A DNA stretch of 64,000 nucleotides from positions 3,660,501-3,724,500 of the forward strand of contig OX485808.1 of the NCBI GenBank assembly GCA_950295325.1. Direction: 5' to 3'. A program made the position numbers and the translations under genes. Shown in pieces: positions 1 through 13,587 of this stretch. Source of the stretch: Polytrichum commune (taxonomy: Eukaryota; Streptophyta; Polytrichopsida; Polytrichales; Polytrichaceae). Within the stretch, counting starts at the first letter, position 1, and each line of letters begins with the position of its first letter. The notes under the pieces are model-generated. The model did not search any database. It saw only the letters and a program-made list of their open reading frames with translations, and was not told where the DNA came from.

Positions 1-3000
1 AGCGAAGGGATCGCTGAACTTAACTTATTGTCAAAAACCAATGGAAGGGTTGAAGATGTGATGATATTGTGGCCCAAAAAAGTATTTCGTAAATGTTATC
101 TATCCTTGAAACTATGTACACCCTTTATTACCATTCATGGTGCTATACACTCTTACAAAAATGGTACCCTTTAATAGTAAAAACTATTTATAATGACCAT
201 AGACACACATCGCTTGATCACATGACCTATCAAATTTTTTTAAAAAAAGTCTAGTTATAAGTTGAAATGTAAAGAAGGAGGAAGCAAAGCATATACCTTG
301 TTCCTCTTCATGTGTGCGATGAAAAATCTAATTTTGACTAGTCATGTGACCACTTGATGTGTCTTTGTGGTCGTTTTAACAAACTATGTGGTTGATTCAA
401 CAATCCCTTATAAATATAGTGTACACACACTTTAGGATATAGTCGATATACAATGCATCACAGTTGCAAAGTGTATGTATGTATGTATGTATAGTATGCA
501 TTATAATACACAACATTGTAGTATAGCTGCATAGGTGGCTCTCCTCTCTACTTGACGGAAAACTTGTCAGGTGCTCAACTGCCTCCTATGCTTTGGCGCT
601 GGCCTGTTGACCTTCTGTCTCAAAATCAAAATAAATAATAATAATATCATAACCCAAACAGGTCATAAGCAAATTGCACCAAATCCAACCCGATTTCAAT
701 GATGAGAATTTGGATCCCTATCACCAATAATCTCACAGGACATTCAATGCAAATCGTGAATATTATGACTATTTATAGGCATCTCGCAAAGGGATACGGA
801 CTCGTCTTTTAAAATATAAAACACTAATATCCAAAACACGTAGATCATGTCTTTCAATCACTTCATTCTGTTATGTCAGCATTCGTCAAAATTTTAAAAT
901 CCTAACTTGAAAGAAGAGAAAAAAAAATCACATTGGTTGCTCTCTTTATTCTCATCTATCAGAGAATTCTTGAAAAGCGAGATTGCACTTACAAATGGAT
1001 TTTATTTTTTCGGACAAAACATCCGAAACCACGTTTTCTTTGCCCTAGAGGTATTTTGAACTAGAATCAAATCATTGCATCAATTCAACCCCATCTAAAT
1101 TGAACACATATGTCTACGTAAAACTAGACCAAGGCCTAGTCCACAATTACAACTTGCTTGAAACATGAGTATGATAATACCAACATACACACTTCGATGA
1201 GATTTTCATAACTCATTGGTTGAATATTTATATCAAACATCCAAAGATAGATAGATATATGTGTGTGTGAGATTGATCATATTTCAATATTACAACGTCT
1301 AAATAATCTATGAGGTTCACATATCTCCCATGAAACATGACAAATACATTGAAAGTATATTGACGGATTGTGTTCATAGAATTGAGTTATTGAAATGTTC
1401 AAATTTTGAGAAAATGCCCGATTTTACTGAAATTTGATTTGTTGCATTTTGTTGAGATTAGGTTGAGTTGACATGTACCTCAAAGACTGGTGATCACATT
1501 CGTTTTTAACTTCCACGCTAAGACTTTAGTGTGGCCATGCATTCAAACACGAAGGACTACTAACAATCCCTTCACATTTACTGAGCAGTTCAATTCAACT
1601 ACATTAAAGTTTTTGGACTCATATGCAATCACCAGTTTTGCTTACATCAAGATGACACCAATGAAATGAAAAATCAATTAAAAATCCCAAAATGCTGAAA
1701 GGTTAATGGGACTAAGAGTACATTAGGATGGTGTCAAACATGCTAACTCCTCAAAGTAACAGAGTGCGGTACCCTCTATAAGAAAAAACTAATGTTGGCT
1801 CGATGGTCCAATTGAAAGAAAGACTTGAGACTCCCTAATACTACATTCTCAAATAGTGATTGAAACTTATCTCTATTAGAGTTATATAGGGGAGACTCCA
1901 GCACAAAGTGTGCCTCATTTTCAACTACATTATAAAAGCAAAAACGTCCTTATCTATTATTTATGGAAATGGCAATAATCGCCCACCGTCCAAAATCAAT
2001 GACAAGTCTACGATTTGAAGTCTATTCAAACGGCTAGATCAAAAAATGTGGGTATGGTGCTTTTGCTTCCGGAGCCTCATCAACTACCAACTCGATGCAT
2101 CATCAACCTCAAGCCATCCTCTCTAGGTGACAATCCATGGATATCGGATTCATTTAATCAAATGCATCAAAATCTTGAGGAACTCCTCATGTTCAAAAGT
2201 TTTCACATCTCTTTTGTCCTCCATTTCCCGCTCAATCCCATGAACTTGCACAACGCCCACCTCTCAATTTTCTTCACGGGTTTATTCAAATGCAAAGGGG
2301 AAAGAAAAAAAATTACAAATCAAAGGTACATTTGGTAAAGGCCTTTTTTTATCATTCACAATGAAGGATTTGCCGTTATTGAACTTACTTCAACCAAGCC
2401 ATGCTTAAGGTGACAACATACAGGGGCTCTATTCCACACCTCAAAATTTGCATGTTATTTTTGACGTCTAGTAAACGATGGTCAATTTCATTTGCCAACC
2501 CCACCGTTTAGTAATTGAACCGTACATAATTTCACTTTACGGAAAGGCAACTTACATATATTTTGCAAAGTACTCTGAAATCTATCATGTTATGTGGAAC
2601 CGGAATCAAACGACTCGAGGTAGAAATTTTACCAACCGACCCTTCTACCTTTTTCTTTTTCTTTTTCCTTTTTTTTGGGAACACGGGAGATGTTTGACCA
2701 CCTGGCTAGTTTTCCATCAAGTAGAAAGACGATTTCAGGGTTGGGAATCGAACCGCCAACCACTCCGTTCAGTTTGGGTACCTCTCCACTATCATCTGGT
2801 AGTTTAGGGTCATCTCGTACCTAACTTACTCTTCTACTTGTAAGAAGGTTGATTCTCTTTCCGCTGCATTCATCACATTTGCGAAAACCATGAGAGAGTT
2901 TGGTTTTGTGAAGAACCGGGTGGCTCTTGAAATAAAAATTTGTTAATATCCACATGTGCTAGTGGAGGTGTTTTGTAAGGGTGACTTCTCTCACCTCCAA

Positions 3001-4018
3001 TGGACGTCACCCCTTCCTATGGGTCCCATTTTAGTTTATGATTTTAGTTTAGTTATTTTCAACACACACACATCATGATAGCTTTCTCATGTTGAGACAT
3101 AATGATTTTTAGCTCCATTAACAATTGAAAATATGCTTATCTCCTTGCCCTTCAAAGTAGGACACTCGTGGGCCTTGTAACTTGGCTCATGGCAATTGGA
3201 AAATAGTCCATTCCTCTTGTGCTCCTCTTGACTCCTTCAATTGATCTCATCTTTAGGTCTTAAATTGCTTTGTCCCTATGCTAATTGTTATTTGATCCAC
3301 GTATTAACCCTCGCACAACACCCAAAAACTTGTATACAATTAAGATAGGTGACCAAATTAGGCTTGCTTTTGTCATGGCATTTTCAAAGTGGAGGTGACT
3401 AAATGCCCCTCCCAAATTTGAGGTGACTTTTTATATTACTATGATTTTATCATTTGAGATTACATGTTCATATAAGTTTCCACCAATGATATCATTTGGT
3501 TACTTGGATAACATAAATACATGATAGAATGCACAACAAAGAACATTTGAGCATAACTTACTTGGAAACAAAATGCTACTCTCAAGGCCGTTTTACACAT
3601 GTGATCAAGGGCCATGAGAAAAAACATGGCTAAGGATTTGTTGTGGTCATGGTGGATGGTCCGGAGACCATGACCAATCACCACTTTCTAAAAGCCTTGG
3701 TCGCGGGACATAGTGTAAAGTGGACTTAGACCCAGATGTAGAGTTTTGTATGGAAATAGAAAAATAGAAATGACTGAGATTGACTATTTTCTTTAAAAAG
3801 GTTCACTAAGATTGCGTATTTCAAAAAATAAAATGACTACAAACATTATTTTTCTTCTAACATAGTCACATTTCTTTTCTGTTAAGACAACCTTGTTGGG
3901 TTTTCTCAGTGCAAAATCCAGACGACTACCTAATATTACCCATTTATAAGTACGTAGGATCCACGTCACTTCTTTGTCACTTACTCCTTTAGAGAGCATG
4001 GATCACGGTCACTGTGTA
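1..4018. other. AT-rich intergenic DNA, no gene recognised
   Basis: I see no supported gene. A 107-codon open frame at 2015-2338 (+) and a 109-codon one at 2478-2807 (+) have no recognisable domain, sit in low-complexity sequence and look like chance frames. Around 3300-3430 the text about a gene-dense-looking phrase 'gaccaaattaggc' recurs loosely near 35890-35920, which suggests old dispersed repeats. Nothing else stands out. Confidence 0.6.
473..492. repeat. (GTAT)5 microsatellite
   Basis: Five perfect GTAT units, seen directly. Confidence 0.9.
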
Positions 4019-4242
4019 CACCATATATCCCAACTAGTACGTGTTACTATTCAAAGTTACGCAATACTGAAGACTATATAACAAGAATGTAACATTTTGC
4101 CAAACAAAGTCATTTATATTCTATAACATCCAAACAACTTATTAAACTTTCATTAATGAAAATGAAACTCAAAAGTAGACATTGTTGCACTACATAACTC
4201 CAAATAAGAACACACATAACTTGGGATAATTAGTGTCGTGTA
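4019..4242. mobile_element. MITE family A, copy 1
   Basis: The ends are imperfect inverted repeats. The left end reads cccaactagtacgtgttact and continues to an agttacgcaat-like stretch. The right end, reverse-complemented, has the same order: cccaagttatgtgtgtt, then ggagttatgtagtgc. The interior is AT-rich and has no open frame. The same structure recurs near 8.79-9.01, 41.77-41.98 and 57.23-57.40 kb, which is what makes it a family. A fragment of similar sequence follows at 4255-4320. No target duplication could be fixed by eye. Confidence 0.6.
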
Positions 4243-4860
4243 AAACATGCCCATTGGTAAAACATCATAGCAACACTAACTTCAAATGGTAAACCATAGT
4301 AACATGTGTGTAGTTTGCCTTAAGCGAAGGGGAGGAGTTTTCTTTTCCCTTTATCTTTAACTCACTTTTTTAAACCTGAGAACTCCATGTTTCATTATTC
4401 GGTGTCATTTTTTGGAGCAAGCGGGCAGCCGAGTGTGGGGCCATTGTCGGTGGGGCGGTGCCACTCCCCAAGGCCACTCCCTAAGTTACTTGAACTTCTA
4501 GCCTAACAACTAATTTTCTTTCTTTCTTTAGTTTTGGGAGAAGTGCACTAGAGATCATTCACCCTTAAGGGATTTTTTTTTTTAAGCCTTCGTGTTGGCA
4601 AAGGAATCAAAGATGAAAGATTTTTGTGGAGTTCCTTCCAGCTCAACCGCTAGGTATTTCATTTGATATCTTAAATTCTCTCACTACAAGAAATTATGGG
4701 TCTTTCATGGAAGTAAATGAATCTAGAATTTAATTTTGGATAATTAAATCGTAACAAGCCATTAATTTTTTTCATTTGTAATTGCTAGTACAAAGACAAA
4801 CTCTTTGAGTCCATTGCGTATTAGAGACTGCCCATGAGAGAGGAAGAGAAGAGCCCCAAG

Positions 4861-4874
4861 CCCCCCCCCCCCCC
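4861..4874. repeat. poly-C run (14)
   Basis: Perfect C14 followed by AACCCCC. It is one of 17 G or C runs of at least 10 bases in the window. Confidence 0.95.
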
Positions 4875-6080
4875 AACCCCCTCTAGATCCAAGGTTGTTT
4901 CTTAACATCCACAACATTGAATTATCAACCTAGGCCAAGGGGTTCTTCAAATTTATATGATAACACATGGTATCTATGTGGCCACTCCATTCCTTGCCAC
5001 CTATCATGAATATGAAATAAATAAATAAAGTTTGGATTATTTTTATGACCTTATTCTTGTTAAACATTACATTTTTTCCATCAAAGTGGCACAATATATT
5101 CATGTCATTTTTTGTGATTTTTTTCCATTTTAGATTTCCTTCCACCCTATAATGTTTACACCTCAATTTCCATTTCTTACGAAGATTGACTTCTCCAGGA
5201 CTTATGATTGACATAGCCAATTCCAAATTGAAGGAATGAGATGACAAGACCACATTTGCAAAACTCACCCCAAGTTTATTGTAAGTAAGGGATTTCAGTA
5301 AGGTATTTCACAAAGAGGGATATGACACAAATCATGGACTGACATGATTAAGAGACATTTCACACTTGGACATACAGTTTGGCTCATTTGCAAAACACAA
5401 GAGGAAATAATGGGTCAAGTGTTATTGGATCTCATTGAGTATAGATTCACAACCTTTAGATGTAATGTTGCAAAACAAGCTACTATCCAATTGTTATAAT
5501 CAATTCTTTTATCTAGATGCTCCATTTCATACTTTGAAGTTTTGAAATATTTAAAGCATATTGCACACAATTTTCTAATTTCAATCTTTCCCCTAAGAGC
5601 ATAGGGTGTTGTTCAATTCAAATTGTCTTAATTGTCTTAATTGTTGTTGTGGTTGTGGTTGTTGCTGCATAATAGGGTTGCTTAAAAGATTAGGAACAAA
5701 CTAAATTAGAAAAAAAGTGTTGTAAGTGTGCCATTGATTATGAAGCAAGAGAGAATATTTTGGTTCACATCACCCAATGTAAGGGGTTTTAACCCCACCC
5801 CCATTCAATAATTGCACCTTATGCATGCCTTCTAGAGTCCTAGACCCCTAACCAAAGTGCGTTTAAAAGTATCCAAATCTTTACAATGCAAAGTGGGGGC
5901 ACTTTTCGGCGAGCATCGGGATGTCGTTAGAAGCGGATTACTTGTAATTTTACTTTTCAATGATCTTATATACAAACCCTATTAGGTCTCCAGTTTTCAA
6001 TTGGGTGGAGTATTGGTTTTTTGTGCATGGGTAGTATTGGGAGAAAACATGATCGGATTAGGTCCGTGGTGTAAACAACC
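4875..6080. other. Intergenic DNA, no gene recognised
   Basis: A 112-codon minus-strand frame at 4930-5268 has no recognisable motif. A short GTT-rich stretch lies at about 5640-5665. I see nothing else. Confidence 0.5.
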
Positions 6081-6555
6081 CTAGTAATCGGAGAGATTTT
6101 TGGGCATAATCAGTTGAGATCCTAGTGTTTACAAGTCCAACCGGTTTGAATGTTCACATCCTCCGGGTTTCCTTTATTAAATCGGGGTATATTCTATAGA
6201 TTCCTCTAAACAATCAGTAATTTCCCTACAAACTTGACGAAGTTCAACCGGTTATTTCTCAAGCTCAACCGGTTCATTTGTAACTAACTGCGGGTTCTCC
6301 CCGATCATTGAACGGCCCGTAATAAGCTATGATCGGGGAGAACCGACAGTTAGTTACAGATGAACCGGTCGAAAATGAAAAATAACCGGTTGAAGTTGAA
6401 GACTGCAGGAAAATTATCGATCATTTTAGAAGAATTTTATAGAATATACCCCAATTTAATAAAGAAAACCAAAGGATGTCAACATGTAATCGGTTGGACT
6501 CGCAAACACTAGGATCTCAACCGAGTAGTATGCCCAAAAAGCTCCCCGATCACTG
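6081..6555. mobile_element. FB1 foldback element, complete copy
   Basis: Almost the whole 475 bp is one inverted repeat. The left arm starts ctagtaatcggagag and the right arm ends ctccccgatcactgg. The arms meet at a perfect 14 bp stem (6295-6308 against 6329-6342, core ccgatcat/atgatcgg) around a 20-base loop. Both arms carry several AACCGGTT-like palindromes and the block accccaatttaataaag or its complement. There is no open frame, so this is a non-autonomous foldback/MITE type. Fragments recur at 25.1, 25.75, 26.2 and 57.2-57.5 kb. Superfamily is not determined because no clear target duplication is visible. Confidence 0.75.
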
Positions 6556-8789
6556 GTAATAAGTGTCGTAAAACTTCGACCCATAAAAAAGGGAAAGAAA
6601 GTTGGGTGGTAGGACAACATGAAAAAGTAACTTAAACTGCCCCGAGATTCATTCCAGTCCTCGCAAAATCAATCTTGGGAAAAGTTACGCCAGCCTCCTC
6701 ATGTGCATGCATGGCCACAAATCCCAAATCCCCAGATAAACTTCAACTTCAACTTCAAGCGCATCTACTACGTTTCTCGTCTCTCGCTAGTACAACTTTT
6801 TTTAATGGAATTCAAAGCCGGGAACCCATTCATTCAATCTTCGCATCATCGCCGTTTTTTAGTCTACTACAACTACGACGTCGGATTGTCATCGTTCTTA
6901 AGCATCCGAGAACTAAAAGGACATTTTCAACGTATACGAGCATGTGTTTTGGACACACTATTTGTGTACGCTATGAATATCAATATGCTAATTATAGGTG
7001 CATCCAATTGACTCGAGGTTCCCATGCTCAAAGAATATTCAATGTAGGGAAGAATCTATATGATAGAGGATCGTTTTTGGGTGTGGGTTGCAATTAGAGG
7101 TACTTGTCATGAAAAAGATTATAAGCAACGTTAGTGCTTTTTACACACCGGCGTGTTATGTTTGTTTACCCTCTCCTATGTAGTTATCATAACATCTCGA
7201 TTTCTTTTCCTTTTCCTTTTGTGAGGGGAGACGAGGCGCGGGGGGGGGGGGGGGGGATGAGGTTCAATAAAAAAAAAATTCAAAATTTTATGACTTGGAG
7301 ACCTACTTTAGAGCTAACATGTAAAAGTAAGCTGTGATGGATGATTTTTAGAGCACATTCGTTGGCGAATTATGCTACGTGAACAAAGACTCACAAACCT
7401 TGAAATGTTTTTGATGAACTAAAGAGTTGGTTTCATTGGTTGGGTGGGCACAACATAGTCGAGACATCATAAATTTTGCATTCAATAACCTCACTACTTT
7501 CCCTCGTATTATAAATTCTTTAACTAAAGAATGATTACTTGTGTAGACTCAACATTGGAATTGAATTTGTGCAAACCATGTGTGAGAAGAGGTGGGTTAG
7601 AACCCAAAAGGATATAGCCCCAAAGTCTACATTAAATTATAGATACAAATATATGTGTTGACAATAAATGTGACAAAAACTTGGAATTTCTTAATGGAGA
7701 CACATGCGCTCTTGAAGAATAAGTCGAATGTGATCATAAGTACCCATGTCATCTAGACATAGATAACTTGTCAAGTGATTTGGAGCTCCAAGTCTCAAGC
7801 ACACACTTTCGGAGAGAGAAATATGTGTTTCCATATGTTTTTATATTAATTCAATGTCATGATTTCATAAATAAATATGAAAGAATGGTATTTCCATCTT
7901 GAATGAAATTCACGATGAAATCACACTCTAACCACCAAGAAGGTATAGGCAAAATAATAGGTGCACAAATTGCCTAAAAGTAGTGAAATGGGAATAGCAT
8001 CTTCAACATGGGGCATTGAGTTTTACCCTCACATTGCGAACAATTCACTTGATTCGACCCCACCCATTTAGAGTAAACACTAAAATTATGTAACTCTTAC
8101 AACCGATCCCACCTACCGCGAGATAGGTAGTACACTCTGTCTCTATATTTAAGGGAACTCTTGAACATGATAAGGTCAACGAGGCTCAAATCCGTGTCAG
8201 TCAAAAACTTTTGTTTAGTTTTCTTATTTACTTATTTACTTGATGCAAATAGAGGCCATGTATAATCACATTGCATGGTGTGAGTTTGAACTTGATATTG
8301 TTGTAATCTTCTTCTTCTTGGGTTTGGGACTCTATCGCTAGGCTTGGCTCCACCCACAAGCCTCGGCCACGATCTTGTCCCCCCGGCGGATTAATTTATC
8401 ACTTTGTTGACTCCTAAGTTGTTTTTGCACGCCACAAACTAACACATGTGTAACCATCTTTGCCACAAAACTTAGCTCACGGGCATTGAGTGACTTATTA
8501 GCCTAATTTCTCGAAGGACCCACAAAGTAGCATCCCTCCCCCCCTCCCCAAGTCATGCCCGGGCGGTGAGTGCTTAAAATAGTGGGTCAACGGAGTTGGA
8601 GCTTGACTCTAAACAAGTTCAAGCCATGAGGGAAAAAATCGGGCTTAGCCTCCAAACTCTAGTAACTCCAAGCCATCAAAATGACAATCGGTAATTCTAT
8701 GTCAAACTTAGGAGGCTCTAAACACATTACTATGTAAATCATGTTTTGCCAAACAATAACTTTTCAATATAATGATATTGTTCACCCTA
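6556..8789. other. Intergenic DNA; weak 140-codon open frame
   Basis: An open frame at 6675-7097 (+) runs from MGKVTPASS through a stretch rich in S, F and R, and overlaps a second 102-codon frame at 6703-7011. No domain is recognised, and with two competing frames neither can be preferred. A G17 run lies at 7240-7256. The segment 8330-8570 is somewhat richer in GC. No gene is supported. Confidence 0.4.
7240..7256. repeat. poly-G run (17)
   Basis: Perfect G17 preceded by gaggcgc. Confidence 0.95.
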
Positions 8790-9008
8790 TTGATTATCTC
8801 AATTAGTGTGTGTTTCTATTTTGGAGTTACGTAGTGCAATAATGTCTTACTCGGGAGTTCAAATTTTGCTAACAAAAGTTCAATATGTTGTTCAAACATT
8901 ATAGAACATAAATGACTTTGCCTGGTAAAATATTACATTCTCATTAAACAATTATAGCACTGCGTAACTTCCAATAGCAACATGCACTAATTGGGATTTA
9001 ATTAGTGT
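8790..9008. mobile_element. MITE family A, copy 2
   Basis: The left end contains aattagtgtgtgtttctatt and then ggagttacgtagtgcaata. The right end contains agcactgcgtaacttccaat and then catgcactaattgggat, the inverted order. The interior is AT-rich and non-coding, and length matches copy 1 (about 220 bp). Confidence 0.65.
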
Positions 9009-11682
9009 ATTTAATATTATCACGTTAACACCTAAAGGCTCGCCGCCCCTATTATTGTGTGGCCAAAGCTCATTTGTTACGAACTTTTGTGACTAAATTC
9101 ATCAAATTATATACACACACATCACACTCAATTGTATTTGCATTGATTTGTAATTAACGTGGGTTTCCCAAAAACAATTTGGATTATTTTCACATCATGG
9201 CCTAGTGGGACATGCTAGTGAAATCCGCATTCTAAAATAGTTTAAGTCTAAGGAGCTTTGGTTCACAAAATAGTTTCTTAGTGTATTGCAAGCTTTTTAT
9301 TTATTTATTTGTAGCTTCAAGTATGAGCTTCCAATTGTAATAAGACGGTTCGAAGTACTTTTAAAGGTTCAAATTTTAATCGGAAAGAAAAGTTAAAGGA
9401 TTTCACTCCGTTAGTTGGACTCGTTGAGTGCAAATGAAGAGACCTATTATGTGGACAACATAATGATAAGGTTAAGTAAAGGGACGTCGAAATATGGTTG
9501 ATTGGCGGTTTAGGTGGGGTTTGACAACATCTTTAAAAGCTTTGTATAATGCAATGGAAGTGTGCGCCCTTGACGTTGAAATGGGATTCACTTATGTATT
9601 ACCATCGGGTTAAACAAACATTGACGAAGTCTTTGTGTGATAATCTCCCTCACTTCCACTACCCCTTTCATGCATGTGTGTGTGTCGCTTGATTCACAAG
9701 TTGAAATGCATGAGCTTATCCTATGGCGTTTCTTGAAAGTGTCTACAAGAAGATGGACCATAAGTTTTGAGGACTAAATTCACAACATGATGTCGCTTGT
9801 TCTTGTTTGGATGTGTGGGTATTATCACACATGCAAAATCCATGTTAAAATACTAGTGATGCACGACTACACTAACTATCGCATGGAGACATAACTCATA
9901 AACAAATTGATGAAAGTTGTTAGTATTGATTCATGGACAAAATTTCTTGCAGGGGTCTATTGGAAATGAGTTTATATTAGAAGTTGAACACTTCTTTAAG
10001 ATAAGTTTGGTGTAATGTTGAGATGGACAAGCTTGACCTTCTAAAGTATTCTTTATTATGTCCAACCAAAGGCACCATACTTTGGATTCTTCATGTGTCA
10101 ACTTGGATAATCCAATGTATGTATGCACCTTGTTTTTGGTTTCTAGAGACAAATGACACAAATTATAAATATTCCATTGTCAAGAAAAACACATACAAGG
10201 TCAACATTGACTCGACATTGAGAGTATGGCAACTCTTTGAGATGCACAAAGAGTAAACATAACCTAAGCATGATCAACTAAACCCACATTGGGCGCTTTA
10301 GAGTTCCTTGTCATCTTCCGAATGTATTTTTATGATATAGAAGCCTATTTCCACCCTGTGTCATGTCACAGTTACCGAGGCTGTCATCATGGATAGAAAC
10401 ATATTTAAGAAGACCTTGCCAAATTGTTTGTTGAACCTTCCTAGCATCCCACCTAATATAGACCCACTTTGACTACACCTAGAAGCCACAAGTTCCCTCA
10501 TTTTGAAAAACTAGTTCACATAAGTGTCTCGGTATGGTCTAGTAAATGACATTCGGTTGGAGAATCATTTATTTAATTAATCATTTATACAAATAATTTA
10601 AGAAATAATTATTTCATTAGTTTGACCCTTTTCAACTTTCTTACTTGTCAATTTTCCGTAATTGAAGTCTCCCTTTTCCTAGGGCTAGATGTTTAAAGGT
10701 GGGTACCAAAACATTATTCATCTGAGTATGTACACTTGGTGGGGCCGGGAATAAGCCATATTCTTTTTCGGAATTGGGATTATGTTTATTCTCACAACAA
10801 AGCATTATGCTAGTGGATTTAGATTGAAAAACTCATGTGAAGCAATATACTAATATTATTTGAACATAAGGGTGATAACAATTGAATAAAGTGGTGACCA
10901 CCATCTTGTATTGGTGGGGGAAATTAAATTGGTTAGCGAGGTACAAATGCAAGAGTAAAGCAAGAGTATCACTTCTCACCACCAAGGTATGTAGACAAAG
11001 AATATCATTTTAAGGGTAGCCTATTACGATTGGGGTGATTTCAATGTTTGCCCCTACTATCTAAATGTAATTGGGCGAAGAGACTCATAAATTTCTAAAA
11101 AGTATTTAGGGAATCTCAACAATTTTTCAAAAACTTTATTTTTTGGTTGCTTCGATTCTATTAGTGGAACTGTCGATAAACTTTTGATATACCAAAATGT
11201 TATGGGAGATTTGTGAATCCTTGATGATTACTTTAATTCCATGCTATTGAGATCTGATGGAAGAAATCACATATCTAATTTTATGTAATTTTTTATTAAA
11301 AAATGCTAAATGGTGAAAATACAATTAAAGCAATTGCTATAATATCATAATAATCAACTTTGTATATTCTATCAAAGGATCATACCATACAATCCTATTA
11401 TAAGATCCTATGATAGAACTCATCATGTTATAATTATGGATTTGGACTTAATCCAAGTCTTTAAAACATCTTATGTTACTTTTAAAAAAAACTCTTGAGT
11501 GTTTCTTTTATCTTTTCTATTTATGGAGTTCAAACATAAGAATTTAGTTCAAACAAGTCTCTAAATCAAAGAATGCGGATTTCTCCACATCACAAGCAAT
11601 GGATACACTCTTTGAATGTACATAAATGACTATATGTCATAGATACAACTCTTGAATGCATATCAACTACCATTTCATGTCA
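9009..11682. other. Intergenic DNA, no gene recognised
   Basis: Only short overlapping open frames occur (for example 9931-10161 on minus and 10023-10256 on plus) and none has a motif. The sequence is AT-rich and I see no structured repeat. Confidence 0.5.
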
Positions 11683-11720
11683 TTTCCTTTTCCTTTTCCT
11701 TTTCCTTTTCCTTTTCCTTC
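11683..11720. repeat. (TTTTCC)n pyrimidine tract
   Basis: About six TTTTCC units, directly visible. Similar purine tracts (AAAAAG)n lie at 15720-15757 and 51425-51449. Confidence 0.9.
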
Positions 11721-11783
11721 TTTTCAAAAAACAACTTCCAAAGAGCCAATCAAGTGTTTTGTTTGAAGCCACCTCAACCCCTT

Positions 11784-11802
11784 CCCCCCCCCCCCCCCCC
11801 CC
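11784..11802. repeat. poly-C run (19)
   Basis: Perfect C19, the longest single-base G/C run in the window. Confidence 0.95.
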
Positions 11803-12031
11803 AAAATAAAACATTCATAATTTTTAACCCCCAACGGTTGAAGACAAGATGTTGGGGAAACTACATTCACTCATCTACCGACACCCAAGATCGACGATGG
11901 TGGTCGGTTGTTGTTGAGTGCGTGTCCTTGGACGGATTGAAACAACGCATGCAACAAAATGATGATCCACATATTGCAAGCCATTTGAAAAGCTTCAATA
12001 CACTCACAACACACGTGATGTGGTGGGGTTG

Positions 12032-12033
<2 letters not shown>

Positions 12034-12065
<32 letters not shown>
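12034..12065. repeat. poly-T run (32)
   Basis: Perfect T32 directly after tggtggggttggg. It could be the tail of an old minus-strand retrotransposed sequence, but no target duplication was found. It creates three artefactual lysine- or phenylalanine-rich open frames across it. Confidence 0.9.
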
Positions 12066-12099
12066 CCGCACTCCAAAGGGGATGATTGTGTCTCTTAGG

Positions 12100-12800
12100 T
12101 TTGGAAGATCTAAGAGCGCCATGATGCCGCTTAATCATTGGATTAATGGGGGTGGGCAAGCGAAGGAAGGGGTTATGGGAAACTTTGTACCGTGCCCGGT
12201 TGATGAGATCTATCATATAATTTCACGCTCGAAAAAACGGTTAGCCCGATCATTCGGAGTGCCACCAAATGATCGCTTCGAATGATGGGCAAGTTTTTTT
12301 CCTTTCGGGCAGCCCGGGCGGGCAGGCGGGCGGGACCTCGTTGACTCATCACCCACCGCCGACGGGCAAGTGTTCGAACGCCGGTCAGTTGGGCCGTTTG
12401 GGGACATGGATCGGGCCCTCAATTAAGGACGCCCACATAATAATAAGTTGTGGGGTGGCCAATCAAGCATGCCATGATTGAGTGTGTGGGGTACGACCTC
12501 ATTAACTTTTTGTTATTTATCGTCCCCCCCCCCCGCCCGGCTATTATAAGTTGTAAGTTTCGTAACCCCGATCCGAAGTAGAAGAAGTACTACTACTACG
12601 ACTACGGGTGTGAGGAGCGTTTGTGCAAACAAATGCCGTGGACGGAAAATGATGAGGCACATGATTGGCGGTTGTCGTTGATTCAATGAAATTTACAACC
12701 GGAAGTTCCACCACAAGACAAGGGGAAGTCCTTTGGAGATGTCCCCTAGTAGTAGTAGTAGTAGGCCGTGTTGGATTATGAATACACACGCATCATAACC
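12100..12800. other. CpG-rich segment without a recognised gene
   Basis: This stretch is clearly richer in G+C and in CpG than its AT-rich surroundings (for example gggcagcccgggcgggcagg at about 12308-12327). It contains a C11 run at 12524-12534, a TAC-rich microsatellite near 12587-12604 and an inverted (TAG)n counterpart near 12747-12764. Several 70-80 codon frames overlap on both strands and none has a recognisable domain. It may be a promoter-like or unmethylated island, or a younger repeat. The first exon of an unrecognised gene cannot be excluded. Confidence 0.35.
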
Positions 12801-13018
12801 ATTTGATGTCGTCAAGTGTGAACGCCCCCCGTTTTGTCCTCGTATAGACATCTCCCCAACACAACAAGAACGTGCATGAGTTCAGTCGAAATATACTTCT
12901 TAGGTATAGAATACGTCATTGGTGGCAACCTCAACACATGTATAAATCAAGTTTTTATATTTATATTTGGTAATGTTTAGTTTGTCGGTTGTTTGTTACT
13001 AGTTAGAACCGATGTTGG

Positions 13019-13145
13019 ACTGGTATATAGGTGAATGCATATGGTACCAATGACCAATGTCAATCATTGTATCGAAGAGCCTACATGTGGGTATCAAACT
13101 TGTGAAATCGGTCATATATCGATATTTGGTGGATACGTCAAGGTG
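13019..13145. repeat. Dispersed repeat family D, copy 1
   Basis: It matches 45923-46036 in order: ataggtgaatgcat(at)ggta, then caat..cat, then gtatcaaa.ttgtg, then gatat-ttggtgg. It is diverged and non-coding. The origin is unknown. Confidence 0.5.
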
Positions 13146-13557
13146 ACGGGATTTTTTTTACTACACACAAGTTTATTATTTGGGTTACTATCATCATGAA
13201 TCATATTGATACAAGGGCAGTTTCACGTAGGTATGAAGGTTCTTGCACAATATATAGACCCGAGTGGTATTAAAACAAAGATATCCTCAAATACTCAGAC
13301 CCTATTGGTACCAAAAATGTGAAATCCTCATTTCGGACACCCAAATGGTACCATAAAAAGATGATGCCAATCCACTACTTGTTAGAATGTCTATTGAAAT
13401 CCATCAACATTTCAACATGGAAACCAAAACTTGTGATTCGTGTCCATCCATGTTAGAGGTCTATTCAAAAAATACCTTAACAAGAGTATGATCGATTCAA
13501 CATGACTTAACATCCTAAGTCAAGGTTTATTGAAGACACTTTATAAAATCACGTTTG

Positions 13558-13587
13558 CTTCTTCTTCTTCTTCTTCTTCTTCTTCTT
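13558..13587. repeat. (CTT)n microsatellite
   Basis: About nine CTT units followed by TTTT. Confidence 0.9.

Noticed and set aside
2737-2815. tRNA-like T-arm (ggttcgattccc on minus)
   Set aside because: No matching acceptor stem or anticodon arm could be built around it.
11652-12216. Overlapping open frames with long Lys or Phe runs
   Set aside because: They are produced by the T32 and C19 runs.
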